From Blepharisma stoltei (taxonomy: Eukaryota; Ciliophora; Heterotrichea; Heterotrichida; Blepharismidae): a stretch of DNA of 64,000 nucleotides. The notes below the pieces were generated by a model. It was given only the letters and a program-made list of their open reading frames with translations. It did not search any database and was not told the origin of the DNA. The stretch covers positions 1,896,501-1,960,500 of the forward strand of contig CAJZBQ010000053.1 of assembly GCA_914767885.1 (NCBI GenBank). Reading direction: 5' to 3'. Shown here piece by piece: positions 52,232-61,397 of the stretch. Numbering within the stretch: the stretch's first letter is position 1; every line of letters starts with the position of its first letter. A program made the translations under genes and the position numbers.

Positions 52232-53516
52232 ATGAGTCAATCTACAACGTTGGATTTTTTAAGACCCAAATTAGCAATTTTAATTCAAATAAAGAAGCGA
52301 CAATTGCAAAGAGCCTATCTCAAATGATATAACGAAGCCTTAAGAAAAGTTATGGCAGAGAAGCACGGTAAATTAAAAGCATATACATTGAAATTGTTAA
52401 ACAAACGAAGTCCAGTTAGACCCTCAAAAGTAGGATTAAAATCCGTTAAATTCCCTGAAGCTCTGGAAAGTGAAGAAATTGATGCACCAGCTCTAATCTA
52501 TACAGATCGACTAAAAATATCCCCAACAGAAAAGCAATTACTAATAAATACTTTTGACATATCTAAAGAAAATAAGCATGACTCTGCCCTAAGTACGAAA
52601 GCGAGCACCCCTGATAATAAGCATTACATAAAGCGTAACAGCAGTGCTCCTTCAAAATCTCCTAAAAATTTATTTGACAAAATCCGTAACGATTTACAGC
52701 AAAAAGCTAGTAGACCTGATACGCCTACTGATCAAAAACCAATAGAAATTGGTGAAAGACTTTTTAGGCACGCTGAAATTATTAATAAAAAGAAAGAAAT
52801 TTTAAGAAATAGCAACAAAATCAACTATCCTTTCTCACCAAAAATATCAGACAGCACAAATAAATGATTAGATTATGCAGTTCGCCTAGCAGGGCCGGGG
52901 ATTTCCACCCCTACACATTCATCCCTCCCAAGGAAGCTCGATAGACACCTTCTGTTGCCGCAAGCAGGAGATTCGCGTACCGATCTTGACTTTCATGGCT
53001 CCTGGAGTCTAAGGGCCAACCACCGGGCCGAAACTCCGTTTCTCTTAGGCAAATACCGTTTTCAGGGCCTGTAGGGTCATATCCTCAAGCGTCGCCGACC
53101 TTGCCCTTTACAATGGTTGCTCCAGAGGAAAAACTCTAAGCCCCAAGGATTACTCCCTGAGGCCTGAGGAAAGCCTAGCCCAACATACATAAAGGATTAA
53201 CAACCCCTTTCCACCTAAATCTCCATCACTGTGCCGTTGCCTGCAGGCGTTGAAGAAATAGGGTCAAGAGGTCGGGGTGGTTCGTCTTCACCATTTTTAT
53301 GCATATACAAATAAATGACTAATTAAGCGAGAATACAGAATTAATAAACCGAAAGAAGACCCAATAGCAATTGTATCTTGTGCGGAGGCAATGAGTGATC
53401 GAGTGAGTCGGCTTGGATTTTTAAGGACAATGAATCCGAATTTTAATTTAATTGAACAGAATGAAGATTTAGTAGAAAATTATCCACCTTCAAGCTATGA
53501 TGAGAGGTATATTTAA
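52232..53516 (+). CDS. Basic protein of unknown function, split by a retroposon-like insertion
   Basis: 277 residues after removing 52868-53318, with TGA-Trp in RAYLKWYNEALRK and at the insertion site (STNKWLIKREY). Start ATG 52232. The N-terminal IQ-like helix (IKKRQLQRAYLKWYNEAL) resembles repeats found in centrin-binding or IQ proteins. The middle is Ser/Thr/Pro/Lys-rich and probably disordered; the C-terminal 60 residues include ERLFRHAEIINKKKEIL and end SSYDERYI. No enzyme motif. Confidence 0.75.
52868..53306. mobile_element. GC-rich retroposon-like insertion with 12-bp TSD (439 bp)
   Basis: TSD ACAAATAAATGA at 52856-52867 and 53307-53318. The body is strikingly G+C-rich in an A/T-rich genome and does not align by eye to family A. 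No TIRs and no long ORF. Removal keeps the host frame open to 53516. Confidence 0.8.
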
Positions 53517-54187
53517 CACAGAACCAATGTAAACGTAATTAATATGAATTTTAGTTATAAAAGCACTAACTGATGTATTTAATCAGCTTATAATTCAATT
53601 CTGAAAATTTAAATGAAAATAATAAAATATTCGAAGAAATAAAGAGTTAATTTAATCTATTGAGAAAATGCTCGTTATTTCTCGACGGAAAAGAGGGTTT
53701 TCTTGCAATTTTTAAAGCCATTCAACCGAAGGCAATGGCAGTGTTCGTGGGTCGGGCGGTGATAAAGTTGTGTATTTATGCGTCCTTTTTGGGTATATAT
53801 GCTTTCGTGAATCTCTGCTTTTGAAGTTTTGACTGTAATGACTCTGATCTTGGGTTCTCATTCTTTGCATCATCTCAATTTTGAATTATAAGAATATGCC
53901 AATATGTCATTTTTTTATTCAACTTTATAACTTTTACAAAAAATAATTCAATAAGATTGCATTTTGAAATGTTGAATGTATTAATCCATTTAAATAAATA
54001 TTGTTAAAATAAAATCAAAGGTTGCCTTTATCACTAATTTGAAATTTAATAGAAAATTGAATTTAATATAATTAACAAACTAAAACTGGTTTTATAATGA
54101 TCAATAATTTCTAGAGATGATAATCATAATTTTACAACACAATTGAGCCTTTATGTAAACCAAGGCCCCGAATTCTTTAATAAAATT
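53517..54187. other. Intergenic region with a G+C-richer island
   Basis: At about 53690-53880 the G+C rises well above the surroundings. On the minus strand 53910-53776 has a 44-codon frame with a TGA-Trp (NENPRSESLQSKLQKQ), and a second frame overlaps it. Could be a small gene, ncRNA or remnant. Otherwise featureless. Confidence 0.4.
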
Positions 54188-54382
54188 TAACTAAACCTAA
54201 TCCTTGATAAAACGATTTCATTGAAAATTGGAAATTAAAACTTATCATATATCAAAATTTTTCATATAGTCAAGAATGGAACGTATTCCCCTATGTGACC
54301 TTTAACCTAATATTTATTTGCAAATATATTATTACTCTATGTCTAGTTGCTAGCCCATAAAAGCATTTTACATTGAAAAATT

Positions 54383-54415
<33 letters not shown>

Positions 54416-54508
54416 TAATGAAAAAAACTATCTGCATTTTTTTACAAATTTTTTTCATCATCATTATTGAACAATGGTGAGTCGTTCGATCAAGAATGTA
54501 GGGGTTTT
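54188..54508. mobile_element. Second MITE family, copy 2, decayed (321 bp), intergenic
   Basis: Left AATCCTTGATAAAACGA and right TTGAACAATGGTGAGTCGTTCGATCAAG, the same compound hairpin design as 36180-36738 but with mutations. Contains an (AAT) microsatellite near 54384-54416. Flanking TA present. Confidence 0.78.
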
Positions 54509-54829
54509 AAATAATCAAAATTTAAGATGAATCAACGAGACTTAAAGTTATAATTTGATTTAAATATGAAAAACAATCTTTTGAGCATTTTCTTATAATA
54601 GCACTGATTATTTTATAGTTGTCTAAAATCAAGTCATTAAATTTTTTATTCTGTGATAAATCAAAATAATTAAGGAAATAGATTTTATTTTTACTATCAA
54701 TTAATTTAGCAAATCTCATGAATGCATTTAGATTCATTACCAATTTAGCCAAAAGTATAAATTGCTGCTTTTTAAACTTATAATCTAAGTATAAATTAAA
54801 GCTCAAAATTAAAAGAGGAAAATATTAGG

Positions 54830-55219
54830 ATGGTAACAATTCACCCTCTTCACACTGCTTTCAAAAGCACATTAGCGAATATAATGAAAGCTTCAAGATG
54901 CTCAATTAACGTCTTAAACTTTCAAGAAAATCTTCAAATAATCACAGATTTGGACTCTGTATGTATGGATCCTCATCTGATAGCCTTCAGTTCAAGCTCA
55001 ATATTAAACATAGGAGGCTCATGCAATTTATATTCACTTAATGATAATTCAAAGCATCATTTAAGTGTCCTTACAAAGTCAAATCTTGAACCTTTTATAT
55101 CATCAACGATAACTGGGCAAGTGATATTCAAGCATGATTTAGCGTATTCATTTCTTTATTTGATTCAAGTCAGTGATGTTAATTTGGGAAAAGAAGGAAA
55201 ACCTCTTCTTTTAAAGTAA
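54830..55219 (+). CDS. Hypothetical protein
   Basis: 129 residues, ATG to TAA, uninterrupted. Ser/Leu/Ile-rich with alternating hydrophobic pattern (SVCMDPHLIAFSSSSILNIGG), suggestive of beta structure. No family recognised. Composition is less A/T-driven than random frames, which supports coding, but it may be a fragment. Confidence 0.5.
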   Translation: MVTIHPLHTAFKSTLANIMKASRCSINVLNFQENLQIITDLDSVCMDPHLIAFSSSSILNIGGSCNLYSLNDNSKHHLSVLTKSNLEPFISSTITGQVIFKHDLAYSFLYLIQVSDVNLGKEGKPLLLK

Positions 55220-55497
55220 ATTCTAATATAACTTTAAACTGAAAAGCTTGATTTTATTTTGTTATAATTAAAATAATTCCAATACTCAAATTTGTATTTT
55301 CATACGAAGCCATGTCAAATGGAGAATTTTAATAAAAATCCATTTCTCATTATACTATCCATCACCCTAATTGCGGCCATAAATTTAAATCATCTGAAAG
55401 AATTTTAAAATCAGAAAATTAATTACCTCAGAAGTCCTTTATAAATGAAATGAATAATTAATTTCATGAATTTCTAAGAAAAAGGCCTAACTCCCCC

Positions 55498-55760
55498 GCC
55501 CTCCGTGAGTGATAAAAAATCCTAACTCGCAAAAATTTGAAAACAAATATTAATTTTATTTATTTCTAAAAAGCAATTTGTTTAAAATTAAACACAGAAT
55601 TAGCTCTAGATTTCATTATACTAGTAATCACTTATATATCAAAATCTTTTTCAATAAAAATTTTTCTATTAAAAAAAATTTTTGTTCACTCACGGAGGGT
55701 GGGTTTTTGGGCAAAAAATAGCGATTTTTCTAATGGTTTTGTTCACTCACAGAGGGGGAG
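55498..55760. mobile_element. BogoMITE-like MITE / IES, copy 8, deleted (263 bp), intergenic
   Basis: TA at 55498-55499 and 55761-55762. The outer left motif CCCTCCGTGAGTGA survives but its inverted partner is lost; right end keeps both GTTCACTCAC copies. Confidence 0.87.
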
Positions 55761-55923
55761 TAAGCTTTTAGGCGTATAAAAGCAATGAAGAAAAGCCAAC
55801 AATTAAAATAAATACTTTAGTTTTTAAAAGATAATTATCCGTTTATATCGAAATTTAAGCTTTTTCTAATTTAAACTTTCTAAAAATGGATGGTCGCTCT
55901 AAATTAGGAGAATAATAATAGAG

Positions 55924-56898
55924 ATGTCAAGCAAAAAATCCCATTCCCAGCTCAATGTAAAATTTCTTTCACTGAATCTGTTTCTTAGGCCACCTTTTAT
56001 CCACACAAATGAAAGTGACTATAAAGATGCACGACTTCAGTATTTCATTCAAAATATAATTCAAGAATACGACATTATATGTCTTCAAGAAACATACTCT
56101 GCATACACTTTAAGACAAAACCGCTTAATAGAGGAAGCAGAAACAAAACAATTTTTATACTCAGCTGTAAGTCCAAAGCCTAAATTTTGGTCAACCCAAT
56201 TTGTTGACTGTGGCTTAGTAATTCTAAGCAAGTATCGCATCGTTGAAGTCGAGTTTTTACCTTTTACATATTCCCTTCTTCCAGACAAACTTTCATACAA
56301 AGGCTCTTTATATGCCAAAATTTTAATTAATGGAAAATATATCCATGTTTTCACTTCACATTTGCAATCAAAGCACCCCACTGAAGACAGTGCTCAATAT
56401 TTAGCCTATAGGCTTGTAAGAAGATCACAATTGATAGAATTAAGAAATTATATTGACACTAAAATTGGAAACACTAATGAAGCAGCAATTATTGCTGGAG
56501 ATTTAAATATAGATGGTAGAGAAGAACTAAAACCTCCAGCATTTCCTGTGATTTTTATTTAGGACATTGAGTGCAAAGATGATTATGAGAATTTCATAAA
56601 TATTTTATCAAAACATGGAAAAGCAGCCTTAGTTGATATCTTAAGAAAAAAATACGGGCACTCTCCGGCAACATTTGGAAGAGGAGATGAGAATGGAAAC
56701 CCACTTGAAAAAGTACTGACTGCGCCTGATCAAACACTATGGGACGAATCATTGGACTATATTCTAATGATTAATGAAAACACCAGCGGCGTCACTATAA
56801 ATTGGAGCGATACCCATGTAGAGCCTTTTTATATATCGGGGCAACCTTTTACTCAAATAAGTGACCATGCTGGAGTTCAAACATCTTTTAGATGCTAA
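55924..56898 (+). CDS. Endonuclease/exonuclease/phosphatase family, neutral sphingomyelinase-like
   Basis: 319 residues with one 15-nt intron (56548-56562). EEP fold motifs: SLNLFLRP, DIICLQETYS (metal-binding Glu), HVFTSHLQS, IIAGDLNIDG (Asp/Asn), LDYILM and SDHAGVQTSF (catalytic Asp-His). The combination with LNLFLRP near the start and LDYI near the end suits neutral sphingomyelinase-type phosphodiesterases. No membrane segment is evident, unlike mammalian nSMase2. Substrate assignment is an inference. Confidence 0.85.
56548..56562 (+). other. 15-nt intron in EEP-family gene
   Basis: GTGATTTTTATTTAG, GT-AG, joins PPAFP to DIECKDDYE; retained it would end the frame at TAG. Confidence 0.9.
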
Positions 56899-57011
56899 AA
56901 AATGTTTATATAGAAAATAGTTACAAATTTAGATCTATTATAATAAATATAATTAAAATTAAGAGTATTGTACTTTACCCTTCAAATGAAGTTATTTATA
57001 TAATTTAATTA

Positions 57012-58535
57012 TTATTGCAGCTGACAGCTTGTACCAATTTGCTCTGCATATCCATCGGATATTAAAGATTTAATTTCAAAAACTTCTCTTCTTGCTTGAT
57101 TAATAAAAATATTTTGTGAATTTACAGATAAAATGCTTTGTGAGCTTGTGCTTAATAATAAATTTATTGATAATTTGTCATTTGATATTATTGCTTTGAT
57201 TATTTTTTTAATTTCAGTAATTTCATCAGTTAAAATTTTTATTTCAGTTTCTATTTGCTTTACTCAGTGAGCATAATTATCTGTAGATTGTTGTGCACTA
57301 CGAGGAGTCATATCGAGAATTAAACTCTCATCGTGAGAAACCAAAAACTGATCAATTTTATCTATATCAATATTCTTCGAAATTTCTTCAATCTTTTCAG
57401 TTATAGCAGTTTGGTCAAAAGATTTATTTAAAGGAGGCTTTGAAATCGAATTTTCTCGTGGCCTTGCTTTAGGTTTTAGCTTTGATTTTTCTTCTTCTAT
57501 TTCTTTTTGTTTTATTTTATGCTTCTCTTCTTCAATTGCTTTAATTTTCATCCTTTCTTCTTCCATTTCTTTTACTTGCTTATTAAGATTTTCTATAATC
57601 TCGTCTTTCTCTTTTACGACTTTTTCGAATTCTGAAATATTTTCTTTAAAGAGTGCTCTAAATTGCAATTCTCTTTCTTTAACCATAATCCCTAATTTCT
57701 CAATAATGGAATCCTTCTTGTTCTTACTTACTTACTTAGGTATTTAAGGTGTTTTGATTTCTTCAGCAGGATGATTTAGGCACGCTTAAGCCCATCCTTT
57801 TAACTCCCACCGGTGACGTCACCAAGCAATCTTGGACCGGTTAGCCCGACCAAGCCATTCTATAAAGTGCCATCCCCAACGGGCCAGAAATCCCGCACCG
57901 GCAGCGTTGCCTCGCCCGAACTCGACTCCTGCGCGTGTTTCCGCCTAAGGGTCACCCTCCTCGGGTGTGTCAAGCAGCAAACCCAGGTGGAGCTTAATAT
58001 CTTGGACCAAAGAAATACCCTATGCGGTATTCCATATTGGTGTTGCTGATAAAAGGCCACGTGGAAAACTGAACCCCATAATAATAAAAGCGAGGGAAGG
58101 AATAGTTCTCGGAGAGAACTAATTCCGCACTGAGCCATTTTATTATTATGAATCCTTCTTGTTCACATCTTCTTTTAGCTGATTTATAGTTGTTATGTAT
58201 TCATTTAATTTGGTTTCATATTCTTTATATTGATGCTTGAATTTTTCTTTTTCGACTTCCAGTTTTAGAGCATCATTTTTATAGCTGAGGTATCCTAATG
58301 TTTGAGAAGTTATAGGCAGTTTAGGAGATTGCCTTTTAGGTGACAGTATTTCTTTAGGACTCATCACATTAGGCGTTGGGATATTTGTATCTAAGCTGCT
58401 AAAATTTCTGAAAAAAGATTTCGGACTTTCAATGCTCTTTTTTTCTGAGATTGGCTCATACCCAACTAAATGCGAGGTGGAAGCAATAGCTGATTTATGA
58501 TAGTCAACTCTTCTTTTGAACCTATATGATTCCAT
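57012..58535 (-). CDS. Coiled-coil protein split by a retroposon-like insertion
   Basis: 360 residues after removing 57724-58164. The N-terminal 90 residues are Ser/Pro-rich; a coiled coil begins around KLEVEKEKFKHQYKEYETKL, continues through the insertion site (VNKKDS to IIEKLGIM) and into the acidic MEEERMKIKAIEEEKHK region. TGA-Trp in YAHWVKQIETEI. Ends SCQLQ at TAA 57014-57012. Function not recognised. Start codon 22 bp from the divergent TyrRS start. Confidence 0.8.
57724..58149 (-). mobile_element. Retroposon-like insertion with 15-bp TSD and TTAC-repeat tail (426 bp)
   Basis: TSD GAATCCTTCTTGTTC at 57709-57723 and 58150-58164. Just inside the left repeat lies TTACTTACTTACTTA; read on the minus strand this is a 3' tail of GTAA repeats. 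The body is G+C-rich and contains the palindrome GGTGACGTCACC, close to the motif in family A. No TIRs. Confidence 0.85.
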
Positions 58536-58557
58536 AAATAATTATTTTCTTATAATA

Positions 58558-59786
58558 ATGGCAAGAATTGACCCAAAGCATGGTGGACTTGTATGGGATT
58601 CTGATCTCGTCGAACGCAATATAAATCTCGAATTTAATCCAGTTGTTAGCACACTTCCACTTGAAGAAAAAGTTCGTAGGTCGCTCTCTGTAGGAGTTGA
58701 ATGCATTTTCCCAGAAGAGCTGGAAGAACTGTTCAGAAGTAAAACACATCCGGTGTGCTATGATGGGTTTGAGCCTTCAGGACGTATGCATATAGCTCAA
58801 GGGCTTCTTAAAGCTATCAACGTCAATAAGCTGACAAGCTCAGGCTGCATTTTCATTTTCTGGGTCGCTGATTGGTTTGCAATGCTCAACAACAAAATGG
58901 GTGGAGACCTTACCCTATTAAATTATAGAAAACTCCAAATAAGTTATTTCATATACTATTCTATTTTTAAGCAAAATAGTTTTCTCAATGAATTTACAAA
59001 ATCCGCCTTGTAGGCAAATACATGATCGAAACTTGGCGAGCAGCAGGCATGGACATGCGAAATGTCAAATTCCTCTGGTGTTCAGAAGAAATCAATAAAA
59101 AACCTAATGAATATTGGGAAAGGGTCATGGATATCGCTATGCGTAACAACATCACAAGACTTAAAAGATGCGGCCAAATCATGGGAAGAGAAGAAAGTGG
59201 CAAAATGCCTGCTGCCCAAATTTTGTACCCAATCATGCAATGCTCAGACATTTTCTTCTTAAAAGCTGACATTTGCCAGCTCGGTCTTGACCAAAGAAAA
59301 GTCAACGTATTAGCAAGAGAATATTGCGACCAAATCAAGCAGGCCAAAAAGCCAGTCATTCTTTCACACCCAATGCTTATGGGTCTGAAAAAAGACCAAG
59401 AAAAGATGAGCAAAAGTGACCCAGGCTCAGCTATTTTTATGCAAGATTCTCAAGAAGACGTAGTTACCAAAATAAATAAGGCATACTGTGAGCCAGGCGA
59501 CATTGAGAAAAATCCAGTACTGAACTATACCAAGCATATCATATTTGGCTCACGGGGAGAATTACTTATCAAAAGAGCTCCAGAGAATGGTGGAGATACC
59601 CTTTACAACTCATATGAAGCTTTAGAAGCTGACTTCGCTGCAGGGAGAATTCACCCAGGTGACTTAAAGCCAGCAGTTTCAGGTGCCATTAACAGTCTAT
59701 TAGACCCTATTAGAAGACATTTCCAGACAGACCCATATGCTAGATCTCTCTACGAGCAAGTAGCTGCTTTACAAGTTACTAGATAA
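58558..59786 (+). CDS. YARS: Tyrosyl-tRNA synthetase, interrupted by a short insertion
   Basis: 385 residues in the TA-to-TA model. Class I motifs: YDGFEPSGRMHIAQG (HIGH-like HIAQ), ADWFAMLNNKMGGD, LGLDQRKVNVLA, and EKMSKSDPGS (KMSKS). The order and length fit the archaeal/eukaryotic cytosolic type without extra C-terminal domains. An insertion of about 70-85 bp lies between GGDLT and KIRLVGKYM. Its gene ends 20 bp from the convergent EF-hand gene. Charges tRNA-Tyr. Confidence 0.93.
58924..58994. other. Short IES candidate in TyrRS (boundary uncertain)
   Basis: Removing 58924-58994 between TA dinucleotides keeps frame but leaves four extra residues (LLNY) in a conserved turn; the alternative of removing 58915-58997 gives the expected GGDLTKIRLVGKYM but lacks TA. 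A removal of length 2 modulo 3 is needed in either case. Confidence 0.65.
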
Positions 59787-59806
59787 TTAACTCATCAAAT
59801 ATTAAA

Positions 59807-60361
59807 TTAATGGTGCCCTCCAGATATCAGATTATCTGCATATTTCGTTTCCGCACAAGAGGATTTATAAAATGTTTTCTGGGTGGCAGTTGGCAATTTT
59901 CTAGCTTTTTCGAAATCAAAAAACCCATAGCCTTGGCCATAAGTCAAGGGTCGGATATAAACTTCGTGTGGAGCTATGTTGCTACGTATATGTTTTCTCC
60001 TCTTGAAGGTTAAATCGTCGAAGCTTGACAGCTGTTTAGCTCTTCTGGCCCTTGCTTCAAGATCGCCCAAAATGTTATTTAAAGCTGATATGAATTCTTG
60101 CCAAGAAATTCTGCCATCTCTATTTGCATCGAATTCTTCCATAAAGAAGGCGACTTCTTCTTCTAAAGGGTCCATCCCATAGGTTTCTCTCAGTAATGTT
60201 CTTACTTCATCGATATCTATATAACCGCTTTTATCTTTGTCGATTCTGTCAAAGGCTGCTTTAAATTCTTCAGGTGTGAAAATGTTCAGACCAATTGCGT
60301 TAATCAGATGGGTTTGGAAAGAGTTTTGAGGGCCAAGTGCAGTTATTCCAAAGAAAGACAT
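59807..60361 (-). CDS. EF-hand protein
   Basis: 184 residues. Two canonical EF-hand loops: DKDKSGYIDIDE (about 41-52) and DANRDGRISWQE (about 77-88), both with all Ca2+-binding positions. The rest is basic with NIAPHEVYIRPLTYGQGYGFFD and a C-terminus lacking a known motif. Similar small EF-hand proteins are common in cilia and the cell cortex. Start ATG 60361. Confidence 0.85.
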   Translation of the reverse strand: MSFFGITALGPQNSFQTHLINAIGLNIFTPEEFKAAFDRIDKDKSGYIDIDEVRTLLRETYGMDPLEEEVAFFMEEFDANRDGRISWQEFISALNNILGDLEARARRAKQLSSFDDLTFKRRKHIRSNIAPHEVYIRPLTYGQGYGFFDFEKARKLPTATQKTFYKSSCAETKYADNLISGGHH

Positions 60362-60386
60362 ATTTAAAATTACTTATACGAAACCA

Positions 60387-61387
60387 TTAAGTGCTTTTTT
60401 CTTTAGCTGCCCTTGCTGCTAGCTTAGCCTCGATTTCTTTGTTTTCTTGAATTATTCTATCTAATCTCTCTTTATCCATGCTATGTTTTTGTTTAATGTA
60501 TTCATAGAGAGGTAGCAAGCTTTTCTGGAGTAATCTTGATATGGATAAATTAAATAAGCTTGCATTATAAACTGCCCCCAGTGCGTTAACATTTCTTTTA
60601 GTGCTTTCATAAGCTTGCTGTTCTTCTCTTAAGATGTTTCTCTGTACTTCTAATAAATAATCAAAGCTTATATTTAGATTACTTAATTTAACTCAACTCA
60701 AGTTGGACCTCAAGATGGGCAGGATAATAAGGTCCCTTTTTCTTTGGTTTGATCACTCCCCTTAATTGCGGGTAAGCTCTTTACAAAGTCACCCCTTCTA
60801 TCTTCAGTGTTGTCTTTAAGGGGCAGAAGCAGGCTTGAAATAAATTATCAAAGCAGTCGTGCATTATCATCAGTTCAGGCTGCTTCAGAAGCTTAAGTGG
60901 GCTCACAATTTCTACTTGTATGGATTTTGCCTTATTGTTGATGGTCTGAAAAGCAATTAAATCAATTTTTTCAAGCTGAGTTAAAAAATACGTTATGTTG
61001 GTCTCGAGAAAAGCATGAAATTATCAGCCCTACAAATTCCCTTCCAAGCGACTGTAAAGCATGCTGGGTACGGATATCAACATGAGATGGAAAAACTGTG
61101 ATATTTGGGTGTGAATGAAACCAACCTTTCACTGTAGAAGCTTGCTGTATACTTCTGCTTAACTCTTCAGCATGGTCCATGGCCTCAGACAGTTGAATAT
61201 CATCTACTTCTACTCTATCTTTTTCTTTGCAATTTCTTTGTAGACTTTTGGAGCCCCAAATCCTGACAACTCCTTCATCATAATCTCCGAATAAGATTCC
61301 CAGAACTTCTTCTTGGCTAGTAATAAAGCTATGCCCTAATAATCCTCTGAAGCAGTCTGAGCTTAATTCCACTTTTTCCACTGACAT
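60387..61387 (-). CDS. JAMM deubiquitinase, BRCC36-like, with tiny introns
   Basis: MPN+ domain: an early Glu (EEVLGILFGDYDEG), then GWFHSHPNITVFPSHVDIRTQ, the JAMM His-x-His-x7-Ser-x2-Asp. BRCC36-like C-terminus includes VEIVSPLKLLKQPELMI, SFDYLLEVQRNILREEQQAY and a coiled coil. Two 16-nt GT-AG introns (60976-60991, 60682-60697) are required. A UAA remains in frame near 60780 and is bypassed only by a possible 24-nt GT-AG intron or other small removal. About 314 residues then. BRCC36 cleaves Lys63-linked ubiquitin. Start ATG 61387. Confidence 0.75.
60682..60697 (-). other. 16-nt intron in BRCC36-like gene
   Basis: Minus-strand GTTGAGTTAAATTAAG, joins HLEVQLD to NLNISFDYL and shifts the frame to the conserved C-terminus. 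Confidence 0.82.
60976..60991 (-). other. 16-nt intron in BRCC36-like gene
   Basis: Minus-strand GTATTTTTTAACTCAG, joins RDQHN to LEKIDLIAF. Confidence 0.88.
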
Positions 61388-61397
61388 TTATTATCAA

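Noticed and set aside
54522-54806. 94-codon minus-strand frame
   Set aside because: Begins at TTG, strongly Lys/Asn/Ile/Leu-biased as expected of A/T-rich non-coding DNA; abuts a decayed MITE.
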